Positions 32,167-41,344 of a DNA stretch of 64,000 nucleotides are shown one piece after another (within the stretch, counting starts at the first letter, position 1; each line of letters opens with the position of its first letter). Under the pieces are notes generated by a model. That model was given only the letters and a program-made list of their open reading frames with translations. It was not told where the DNA came from and ran no database searches. Source of the DNA: Melieria omissa (lineage: Eukaryota; Arthropoda; Insecta; Diptera; Ulidiidae); assembly GCA_963971225.1 (NCBI GenBank), contig OZ020270.1, positions 67,276,932 through 67,340,931 on the forward strand, in the 5' to 3' direction. A program made the position numbers and the translations under genes.

Positions 32167-32573
32167 TGATACGATGAGAAATTCTGTGCCGCACTGTACA
32201 GGAATGCCTTTCTCCGCACGAATGTTTTCCAAGCATACTTTTAGGCATGCACTGTGAAGTACAGCAAAACTGTTATAAATTCGCTTGGCCGATATGGCAA
32301 GGATGGTTCTCGAAATGGGCTGTGCGAGAATGGTCGAGCGCTTTCCAATTAGAAGTTGCAAGAAACTTCGGCGCGATAAGAAAAGTGGTATAAAAGCAGC
32401 AGTGTGTAGCACAAGGGGTCTGTCTGTGTTAAGCAAGCAAAGTGGTAACAAATGTAGATACGAGCGAAGCGTAAATCTGCGAAATAAAGTGATTGTTGAT
32501 CTTTGCTGAGTAATTAAAGTTGTTTTATTTTCAAAACCAATCCAAACGAACCTGTGAAAGTAAATTCGTAACA
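32167..32573 (+). repeat. 3' LTR of copy B
   Basis: 407 bp, one substitution relative to the 5' LTR (32452). Carries the same TATA and AATAAA signals and is followed by ATAT. Confidence 0.93.
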
Positions 32574-32869
32574 ATATTTAAAAATTCCTCCGCAGAAGCA
32601 TCGCATCGCCAAATTCTTGCAGAGCTGCTTACAAATCGCACTCACACTGTAAAGCCACGGCGATTGTCTTTTATATTTTCAAACAGAATGGTAAAACATA
32701 ACCTACTTAATAAGAATTTAAAAGCCGTTTCATAAAAAAACGTTCGCTGTCAAAAAAAATTTAAAAAAAAAATTGTACGATATATCATACAAATTTCCGG
32801 AAAGGGTACTGTACAAATATGTTCAGCTAGTTAATTAATTTAATTTAATTTAATTAATTTATTAAGTTA

Positions 32870-34130
32870 TCAGGTGTACAACTTTGCTTCCGCCGTTTTT
32901 TTTCCAAAATTAAAAGCTTTATTGCGAAAAAGTGCTTACAGATGTATTATTCAAAGTATTGTCCGTCGCTAGCGACAACTTTCTCCCATCTTTCCGGCAA
33001 TTTTCGGATCCCGGCTCGAAAAAGGAGTCCTCTTTTGACGCTATCCATGAAGCAATCCATTTTTCCAATTCTTCGAAGGATTGAAAATGTTGATCTGCCA
33101 GGCCGTGTGCCATCGAACGGAATAGGTGGAAGTCAGAAGGGGCGACATCTGGGGAATACGGCGGGTGGGGCAAGACTTCCCATTTCAGCGTTTCCAGGTA
33201 CTTTTTGACCACTTTTGCGACGTGAGGCCGAGCATTGTCGTGTTGGAGGATGACTTTGTCATGTCGCTCTTGATATTGTGGCCGCTGTTCTTTTAGCGCG
33301 CGACTAAGGCGCATCAGTTGCGTTCGGTAGCGATCTCCTGTGATGGTTTCACCCGGTTTTAAGAGCTCGTAGTAAATCACACCGAGCTGATCCCACCAAA
33401 TACAAATCATAACCTTGGCGCCGTGAATATTCGGTTTTGCCTTCGACGAAGAAGCATGCCCGGGCTTTCCCCATGATTTTCTGCGTTTAGGATTATCGTA
33501 TCGAACCCACTTTTCATCACCGGTTACGATTCGATGTAAAAACCCCTTACGATTTTGTCTTTGAAGCAGATGCTCACATACAAATAGACGGCGCTCGATG
33601 TCCCTCGGTTTCAACTCGTACGGCACCCAGTTTCCTTGAGATGTTTTGAAATGGCTTGCTGACTCACTCCCAACGATTCGGCAAGCTCTTCTTGGGTTTG
33701 GCACGAATCTTCATCAAGCAATGCTTCTAGTTGTTCATCTTTGAAGGTTTTTTCTCTTCCACCACCATGTTTGTCTTCGACATCGAAATCACCATTTTTA
33801 AAACGTTGAAACCACTCCCGACACGTTCTTTCACTCAGAGCAGCATCACCGTAAGTTTCTGAGAGCATTCGATGCGCTTCAGCTGCATTTTTTTTCGAAT
33901 TGTAACAGAAAAGTAAAACTTCCCGCAAATGGCGAGAATTGGGCACATAAACGGACATTTTCGAGCGTGAATAATACGAAAACAAGAACAACTGTCACTG
34001 AAACGGCGATGACAATTCGTTAGGCACTGTCCACACTCACTTTAAAGGCATTACCATCTATGTATTTCAACCAGCCTCAGCCGGTACAGCCACCTATCGG
34101 AAAACGGCGGAAGCAAAGTTGTACACCTGA
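32870..34130 (-). mobile_element. mariner element with good termini
   Basis: Terminal repeats TCAGGTGTACAACTTTGC... and on through GCTTCCGCCGTTTT match over about 30 bp at both ends, flanked by TA at 32868-32869 and 34131-34132. Length 1261 bp is standard for mariner. It carries one minus-strand transposase that is broken in two places. Confidence 0.93.
32919..33991 (-). pseudogene. mariner transposase (DD34D), two frameshifts
   Basis: The N-terminal part (ATG near 33958, MSVYVPNSRHLREVLLFCYN) contains the HTH with ERTCREWFQRFKNGDFDVED. A small deletion near 33640 shifts the frame just after AISKHLK. The catalytic domain follows with VTGDEKWVRYDN (first Asp), ILQHDNARPHVA (second Asp) and YSPDVAPSDFHLF (third Asp, the mariner D34D signature). 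A second shift near 33020 replaces the usual C-terminus. Without these two indels the protein would be of normal length. It is inactive as it stands, but its ends could still be mobilised. Confidence 0.88.
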
Positions 34131-34132
34131 TA

Positions 34133-34271
34133 TTTCTAAAACCAGTTTGCTGCGATGTGATGAATGAAAGGTGCATTGCTAATGATTGTAAGAGCTGTGT
34201 GCGCGATATTAAACAAGATCTAATTCCAATAGAGTTCCTCAGGAAAATTAAATAAACCACACTAATAACTT
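34133..34271. other. Short spacer
   Basis: Nothing recognised in this ~140-bp stretch next to the mariner. Confidence 0.4.
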
Positions 34272-34332
34272 TTAACCCTCATCCGACGTTCAAAAAAACT
34301 CACACATAAGATGTTCGGGTGATATTTCACCC
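34272..34332. repeat. piggyBac-type left terminus, unpaired
   Basis: TTAACCCTCATCCGACG at 34272 followed by the near-palindrome GGGTGATATTTCACCC at 34317-34332. The opposite end was not found within the window. Confidence 0.4.
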
Positions 34333-34465
34333 ATATGGTACTTTGCATTGTTTTAATGAATTTTTTGACCAATTATAATAAAAAATAATTTGTTATCTTT
34401 AATCTTTATTATCATATAGAAAAATAAGTTGACAAATTTTTCTATATTTTTTTGCAATTAGGGCA

Positions 34466-34556
34466 ACTAGGTTAGGTTAGGTTATTGTGGCTGCCTCTGT
34501 AAGAGACCCACTCGGAGGCATATTATGAGACCCGTTGTGATAAACCACAAATTTCA
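34466..34556 (-). mobile_element. LINE 3'-end stub
   Basis: The tail AGGTTAGGTTAGGTT followed by GTGGCTGCCTCTGTAAGAG... aligns with the 3' end of the LINE at 56452 (tail GGTAGGTAGG, then GTGGCAGCTCTCATATGAG and CCCATTGTGATA). It is a severely 5'-truncated relative of that LINE on the minus strand. Confidence 0.55.
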
Positions 34557-35100
34557 CCCATTTTTAAATGTGTATGTAATACTGTTTTTCGAACATATCC
34601 CTGCAAGCAACTCGGTAGTCGACTACAAAAATAACTCACTTCTAGTTAACTTTCATGACCTAACTATAAGCTAACTACAAAGTAATGCAGAACTTCCCAA
34701 AAAACAATGCAACTTTTGCTTTTTGGCATATTTTAAAGAACAGTTAATTGCTATTTGTTCTTATGCGATTTTATGTCACTAACTATAAGCTAACTGCAAA
34801 GTAATGCAGAACCCACCCAAATTTAATGCGTGCGTCTGTGGCATAGAAATTAAAAAAAACAGTTAATTGTTGTTTGTTTTTTTGCTCTTTGGAATTTTAT
34901 TTAACATATTTGTCATTTTCTTTCGTGCATTATGAAATCATAATCAGTGCTTTAGCCTCGTGCGTGCGGTCGCAGTCCATCGAAATAAAATTAATTGAAA
35001 TCTAAGTGTAAAACTAAATTAAAAAACGTGAATTGTTAAACAATTTTATATAATTATTTCAAGTGATTGCTTTAATTTTCATTATTTAAGCTAAGCCAAA

Positions 35101-35367
35101 ATGAGAGGTGCAAGCAAAAGAAAGTTAAGAAGGCTTTTGGAAAAGGAAATGGATTCGTATTCAAATAAATTAAATTCATGTAATGTTGGTAAGGGTTGTT
35201 CCTCTGCTAATGTGCAGAGCCAAAACGGAATTTATATTGAAAATATTTGTGTCCAAGAAAATTGTTCCGAAAAAATTGTCCAACAAAAAATGCATTAAAA
35301 GAAAAAATCGGTGATTGGTATTTTAAAAATAGGCCATCTCGCAAGTGTTTTCAAGAGTTGTTAGGTA
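35101..35367 (+). pseudogene. N-terminal remnant of a CMC transposase
   Basis: The ATG at 35101 (context AGCCAAA) opens MRGASKRKLRRLLEKEMDSY, a basic start like those of CMC transposases, and runs to a stop at 35298. In another phase the next codons read EKIGDWYFKNRPSRKCFQEL, which matches in pattern the ELKQWVIRNKISQNAVTDLL block of the intact transposase at 14457. The catalytic part is deleted. Confidence 0.5.
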
Positions 35368-36059
35368 TTTAAACATTTTTCAAATAAAAAAGGAAATACA
35401 AAAATTTTAAATTTACAAAACAATCATAGAAATATCCATTTTTATGGATAAAGACGTATTAACTAATAGTTGAGTTATAGCTGATTTAAATAAAGTCAAC
35501 TTGAAGCTAACTGAAATGTAATTAGTTTATAGCTAACCACAAATTAGATAACTTTGAACTAACTTTTAAATAACTAACTTTAAGCAAAGAATATGAAGTA
35601 ATATAGAACGCGCATGTGGGCACACAAGTGTTTTCGGTTGCTATGATGCGAGCGGGAAGAGCGAAGCGTAGGCATTTGAAAATGTTAGGTTCATAACATT
35701 TTCTGTTAGATTTGCGTAGGACAACAGCAAAAAGCTATGTTATTGTTCGCAACGGCTTCACTCGTGTACATTGAAGTGGTGGTTGTTGCAGCGTAGTGTT
35801 CGCTCAATCATTTTTTGCATGCATGTTTCTTGATCTTGTTTGCCGAAGCGCAAACAAAAAACAAACAACGAACGAAGGCATCGTCATCATCGTTTCAGCG
35901 AAGATGACTCGGGATTCGCTAATGTTTTTGTTGTTGTCGTTTATTGTGTGTATGCTTTTTGGTTTTGCTGTAATGTCACTATCAATCGAAGATTTGTGGT
36001 GTATGGCTGTTTGCTCAAATGCTGCGCTTTGATTGATTTTTAAAACCTGCAAATATTTA

Positions 36060-36560
36060 GACGTGGTTGAATCCAATTTGAAATTTTCACAAATATTTTT
36101 ACGTGGCGAGTTCCAAGTAAAATCATTTGTTTATATTTTGACGTGGGTGATAACAATTTTGAACCTTTTGCAGCGGTTTTTTTTTGACGTGGTTGAATCC
36201 AATTTGAAATTTTCACAAATATTTTTACGTGGCGAGTTCCAAGTAAAATCATTTGTTTATATTTTGACGTGGTTGATACCAATTTTGAACCTTTTGCAGC
36301 GGTTTTTTTTGACGTGGTTGAATCCAATTTGAAATTTTCACAAATATTTTTACGTGGCGAGTTCCAAGTAAAATCATTTGTTTATATTTTGACGTGGTTG
36401 ATACCAATTTTGAACCTTTTGCAGCGTTTTTTTTTTGACGTGGTTGAATCCAATTTGAAATGTCTACAAATATTTTTACGTGGCGCATTCCAAGTAAAAT
36501 TATTTGTTTATATTTTGACGTGGTTGATACCAATTTTGAATTTTTTTAAGAAGTATTTTA
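36060..36560 (+). repeat. Four tandem ~125-bp repeats upstream of the transposase
   Basis: Units start with ACGTGGTTGAATCCAATTTG at about 36061, 36187, 36312 and 36438 (periods 126, 125, 126). They differ at a few positions and in the length of a T run. Each contains TTTTTACGTGGCG and TTTTGACGTGG. They end about 50 bases before the transposase ATG, so they sit in the promoter region. Confidence 0.92.
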
Positions 36561-36611
36561 ACGCCATTGTCCAACATTGTAATTCTATTTTGTGTTTCGG
36601 TTTGTTACAAT

Positions 36612-38971
36612 ATGGCTACAAATATAAAGACAAATAGAAATTCCTCAACGTCTGGAATTCAATGTTGTGTTCGCAGTTGCAAAAAATCGAGACGACAATG
36701 CGAGAATCTTAGATTATTTAGATTCCCCGCTGCTGATTTCGTGTTTGGCCAAATTTGGCGCGAAAAATGCAATATATCTTATGACGACTATAACCGAAAA
36801 CTGTATATTTGTGAAAATCATTTCTCCAGTACTTATGTAGGAAAAAGGTTTCTAAAAAAGGATGCGATTCCAACCTTAAACTTAGACGAAGATCATGAGA
36901 TTTCGGATGAAGAATTTTTAGAACCAGATTCTTCATTGAAACGACCACGTTATGATGACATAGTATGCAGTAATTGCGAAAAAAACGTCAAAATAACCCA
37001 TTATTACAAAAAGAAATACAGCGACCTATTAAAAAAATTCAAAAAAATTAACGAAAAATTGCGAAAAGAAAAGCGCTTTATTTTAAAATCCAAGAATTGT
37101 TGTTCAAAGACTTTAAAAAATTCAATTGATTCTTTAAAACATATCAACTTGGAATCCAAAACATTTTGTAAACTTTTACTTAGCACCCGGCCAAAAGAAT
37201 ATTCTGACGAAGTGAAATATTTAGCGCAAAATATTTTTTATATTTCACAATCAACATATTCTTTCCTAAGAGATAAGTTAAATTTCAATTTGCCACATAT
37301 CAGCACCTTAAATCGGTGGGCTCCAATAAAGTTCCTTCAGCCCGGTATCAACAATGTGGCTTTTGAATTCATTAAAAAGATGTGCTTAGAGTTGGAGGAA
37401 AAAAATGAAAATAATATGGTTCTTTTAATGGACGAAATGGCAATACGTAGAGAATTACGATACAATCAAAAACTAGATTTAATTGACGGATTTGAATGCA
37501 CAGGCTTCGAAAGAACAAAAAAAATTGGTAAGCAAGTATGTGTATTTATGTTGAAGTCCATGTTCTCGAGTTGGTGTTCAATTTTAAACTATTTTGTGTC
37601 AGAGAATGGATTAACAGCAGATACGTTGTGCAAAATAATTAAAGAAAATCTTAAAATTTTAAGCAATTTTGGTATAGTAGTGAACGTTTTGGTTTGTGAT
37701 CAGGGGTCTTCTAATAGAAAGTGTTTCTCCGACTTAGGCGTATGTATAGAGAAACCATACTTTCAATTTCAAAATAAAAAAATTTATTGCATGTTCGATT
37801 TCCCACATTTAATCAAGTCATTGCGAAATGGTTGGCTTAAATGCGACTTGAAAACGCCTGATGGTTTAGTTAGCTTTAAAGCAGTTCAAGAGCTTTGGGA
37901 GAGGGAAGAAAATTGTAAAACCAAAATGTGCCCAAAATTGACTAGACAACACATATTTCCAAATTCATTTGAAAAAATGCGTGTTAAATTTGCCACGCAA
38001 GTGTTCAGTAAAACAGTTGAAGCTGCTATCAGAACAATTTCAGACATAAGTGGATTTAAAAAAATCACACAAGAGGTAGCGTTATCCACAGCTGATTTTA
38101 TAGCAAAAATTGATCAAATATTTGATTGCATGAATAGTGGATCTTTGTATGCAGATAACTGCTACCGATCTGCTCTTCAGAGTTTTTTATTATGACAAAG
38201 GCCTTTAACCAGGACAAGTTGGAGAATACGTTTGCTGTGTTAAGGCAAAAAGGAGGTAATAATTGTAACCCCTCTGTAGCCGAACTTAATAATATCTTAG
38301 CCAGGTTATTAGCCTTTAAAATAATAAAGTTTAGCTCCTCTACCAATTGTGAAGAGACGCAAGATTCAATGACTAATTTAATTTCAAGCGCTTCTTTTAA
38401 TGAGGATGTTTTGCAGGCTAATGGCGATGATAATGACAATGAAATCCTGGAAAATCTTGATCTAAGTAGTGAGGCGTATTTTGTAGGTGACACCTTTTGT
38501 AATCTGAAAGATATTAACTTAGAGCTGGTTTCCATGAGGTATTTTGTTGGATACGTAGCGTACAAAATCATTCCTAAATTAAATTGTGAAAAATGCGGTG
38601 ACGAATTGAGAAAAAGGGATGAAGTTTTGACTGCTCCAAGTGAAATTTTTATTTTTCACAAAAATTGTCAGTCAATTTCTGATTTTGGTAATCTTTTTGC
38701 TCCTTCCAATTCCCTAATGAATGTATGCATAAAACATATTTTAATTTTTCATAAAATCTTCGAAGCAGAACCTGAAAAAATTGGTATTAAGGCACATGTT
38801 TTACAATCTTGTAAAAATGCTACACCTGAATGGTTCCATGGTGAGTGCTGTAACCATAGAGTCCAAATTTTAGATTTTCTTATTTTAGTTCTTCTACGAA
38901 AACACTGCATGTGGGCTGTGCAAAAAGGAAGTTCGAAAGAACGAAAATTGAAAATAATTGTTGGCAAATAA
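36612..38971 (+). pseudogene. P-element-like THAP transposase, broken near the middle
   Basis: The ATG at 36612 (MATNIKTNRN) precedes an N-terminal THAP zinc finger: CCVRSC, W at residue 49, and CENH at 67-70, closing with AIPTL. A leucine/lysine coiled coil follows, then RNase H-like motifs LLMDEMAIRR (Asp274) and VLVCDQGSSNRK (Asp363), and FDFPHLIKSLRN, as in P transposases. The first frame ends at 38195. The C-terminal part continues from 38192 one phase over: MTKAFNQDKLENTFAVLRQKGG contains the expected third acidic residue (LENTF). Where relatives have ~50-60 residues between these blocks, only a few remain, so a deletion with frame change is likely; an unrecognised intron is the alternative. 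The tail ends at 38971. Confidence 0.82.
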
Positions 38972-39494
38972 AAAAATTCTTATTAAAAATTATTATTTAT
39001 GAAAGATAAATTTAAACGAAAGTAAAACAATAAACATAAAACCTTACAATAATATTCTTAATAAATAACTATAAACGCTCTTGTGCAACATGTTTGCACC
39101 CATATTTTACTACACCAAGTTCACGCATTTTTTTTGCTAATTGTAATTTGCTTGTGATTATAAAAAAGAAAGCAGAAATAACGACGCAACAATTACCAAC
39201 AACATCAATGCTATCCCGCCTGCACGGCACAGCGCAAAAAACAGTATACCGCTAACTTTTTTTTGTTTGCCAATATTATAATGCTATTCCCCGCGACAAC
39301 AAAAGCAGCGTTCATCGTCATGTTTATCAAGTGGCGCAACAGCAGCGAGAATACGAATGAGTACAGAAGCGACTTCAATTCACATGTTACGCCGAAGTTA
39401 CAGAGATTTCTGCTGTTAGTAACAGAGATTTCTGCTGTCAATAACAGAGGGTACTACCAGCAGTACCCAAGTACAACGCGTTTGCTTGTATGAG
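38972..39494 (+). other. 3' untranslated part of the P-like element
   Basis: AT-rich with AATAAA-type signals near 39060. Includes a 20-base near-duplicate (AACAGAGATTTCTGCTGT at about 39399 and 39420). No ORF supported. Confidence 0.5.
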
Positions 39495-39699
39495 ATGCGC
39501 GTTCTATATTACTTCATATTCTTTGCTTTAAGTTAGTTGAAAAGTCATGCAGAGTCGGACAATTGACTACTGCCTAGGCCATCGCCATGTTAAAATAGTC
39601 AGTTGGCTCCATTGAAAATAATCCAACTATCAACCACAACTAGTTGAGAATTAGTTAGATTAAAGTGCGTTAAAAGTTAATTGAGTTGCCGGCAGGGAT

Positions 39700-40592
39700 G
39701 TTACAGCACTCATTTCAATCGGATGGGGAAAGGGGCAAGGAAGGGCAGTAGTTTACTAAAACATTGTGTTCACCACAAGTATACTTTTTTCAGGAATTGC
39801 AAGCAGAATATGTCTCTCGGTCGTTTTTGATATCAAATTGGCGCCGTGTTTCAAAAGTTCATTTACTTTTTTACACTCTGATTTTCTGACAAGGTTTGTA
39901 AAAATTGCTGTATTGAGATAAGAAGTCAGCATGAAGATTTTCCTTTCGCTTACGTTGCTCTACGCAAAATCTTTAACTTTACTAAACTAAAATCTAAGTC
40001 TTCAAGAAAATTTCGCCGAAAATTTCCAGATGGAATCGACAGCGATTAGTTTTTCGCTTGACGGTATAGTTAGTGAACAATCAATCTTGGCGAATGGTTT
40101 TGTCACCGATAGAACGAAAAATTGGTCTGCCTGTTGTGTAACTCTACAGATTATCAAAAGATTCCCCATTCGACTTATAAACACCACCACAATAATAAGG
40201 GGAATACCCTTGGAAAAATTTGTCGCGTCCGTATTCATGATATTCCTAATTAAAAAAAGGTAAGACAAAATTCTCATATTTCATAAGTCTACGAAGAAAA
40301 GTTATCCTTTGACCTTCATTTGCAAGTATATATATAAAAAAAAAGTTCCCAAAAATCGCTAAATTTTGTATATTTCTATAAGAGCTTCAAAAAACTTATT
40401 TTTTTTGTCGCGTCCGTTTCATTGGATAATTGCTTTTTATTTTGTACTAATTTGTACTAAATCTTTCAAATATATTTCTAAAATGTAGCACCATTTCAGC
40501 GCGTTAGAACACTTAAAAAACATATCGACTTTTTGTGTTTCTTTCTTGTTTTTGGTGTAATTGAAAGCGTGCGAATGTCGCGTCCGTGCCAC
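39700..40592. other. Right arm of the putative unclassified element
   Basis: No coding potential. Three TGTCGCGTCCGT words at 40221, 40406 and 40576, each preceded by T-rich or A-rich sequence. The terminus follows at 40593. Confidence 0.45.
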
Positions 40593-40632
40593 TGGGAGAT
40601 GCCCATATGTCTCTTTACATAGTTTTACATTT

Positions 40633-40800
40633 GTTGTACACTCGCCCATTATGTATTAGCATAATCGCGTTATGTACCGTACGGGAAAAGTAGAAATAAA
40701 CGAGCTGTCAAACGAACCGCACGCGTCTTTTTTTTCTACAGAACAAAATCTCGGGCTTTGTAAATCACCGCATCATTTTTAGTCCTTCGAGCCGGATCCC
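40633..40800 (+). repeat. BEL/Pao-like LTR end and primer site
   Basis: AGTCCTTCGAGCCGGAT at 40781 complements tRNA-Tyr, the primer of many BEL/Pao elements; only the second base of the expected TGG differs. Upstream lie AATAAA (40697) and a possible LTR end CATCA at 40775. The LTR start is unclear and may be cut by the terminus at 40608. No gag follows before the hAT element. Confidence 0.5.
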
Positions 40801-41344
40801 CCGCAAAAACCGCTAAACGATTTATCCGAAACTCGCAAACCGCTTATTACCGCTTAGGAATTAATTCAACATCATTCGCGAAACCGCAGTTAAAATCGCA
40901 AAATGTTAAAAAACATTTCGCTGTTCAGCTCTGCTCAACTATGTTAACTGTAAACTCTCTTAGAGCAAAGTGTTATACTCCTTTTGTGTTCAATCTTAAG
41001 GCTGCAGCCCAGGACCGTAGACAGGATTTTTTTTCGGGGGGGTTACTCAAAATAAAGAAATGTAAGGCATTGTTAAATTAATTTTCAATTTTATTGAAAA
41101 ACGAATTTTATATTTCAGAAAACTAACAAAAGAAAACATTTGTTGCATTCATTGCTCTGTGGGCATAACAAAAAAGAACAAAAACAAACTAAAACACTAA
41201 AAGATGGCTTTTATCGAGATCCATAAACGATACGCAACTATTGGACTAATGCTAAAATTAAATTAATACATAAATTAAAAATGTAATGTGTAAATTATAT
41301 AAACTAAAAGTTAAATGATTATATAAATTTAAGTAAACCAAAAT

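Larger units (their letters stand above)
26629..32573 (+). mobile_element. Ty3/gypsy copy B, complete LTR retrotransposon
   Basis: Two 407-bp LTRs (26629-27035 and 32167-32573) differ by one base (G at 26914, A at 32452). A 4-bp duplication ATAT lies at 26625-26628 and 32574-32577. Internal order: primer site, gag, pol (protease, RT, RNase H, integrase), with no env. Near-identical LTRs mean a recent insertion. Pol is open throughout, but gag has a frameshift in the zinc knuckle, so this copy probably moves only in trans, if at all. tRNA-Leu priming and a SAP-like Gag point to an mdg3/blastopia-like group (inference). Confidence 0.95.
35585..39525 (+). mobile_element. P-like DNA transposon with 31-bp terminal repeats
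   Basis: CAAAGAATATGAAGTAATAT... (35585-35615) is repeated exactly in inverse at 39495-39525. The repeat is 31 bp, the same length as in the Drosophila P element. The direct repeat CTTTAAG adjoins both ends (35578-35584, 39526-39532), seven bases of the expected eight. The 3.9-kb body holds tandem repeats (36060-36560) and one THAP-domain transposase gene that is broken once. Confidence 0.85.
34599..39697. mobile_element. Deleted CMC-type element, opened by the P-like element
   Basis: Ends read CCCTGCAAGCAACTC at 34599 and, from the right, CCCTGCCGGCAACTC, resembling CCCTACAAGAACT of the intact element at 13914. A 2-bp AT adjoins both ends (34597-34598, 39698-39699). Subterminal words AACTACAAAGTAATGCAGAA recur at 34676 and 34789. 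Subtracting the P-like insertion leaves about 1.15 kb with only the start of a transposase gene. Confidence 0.6.
25158..40608. mobile_element. Putative unclassified element interrupted by later insertions
   Basis: ATATGGGCATCTCCCA at 25158-25173 is the exact inverse complement of TGGGAGATGCCCATAT at 40593-40608, and TA dinucleotides can serve as the duplication. Subtracting gypsy B, the mariner and the CMC/P nest leaves about 3.1 kb without a transposase. Both arms carry the word TGTCGCGTCCGT: 25520, 25686, 40221, 40406 and 40576, always on the plus strand. The middle carries palindromes TTGTACGATATATCGTACAA. I do not recognise the family; the two ends may instead belong to separate copies. 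Confidence 0.4.

Noticed and set aside
34466..34486. Telomere-like GGTTA repeats
   Set aside because: Only three units, followed by LINE 3' sequence; flies of this kind do not use such telomeric repeats.
36060..36560. CRISPR-like array
   Set aside because: Units are contiguous ~125-bp tandem repeats without spacers, inside a eukaryotic transposon.
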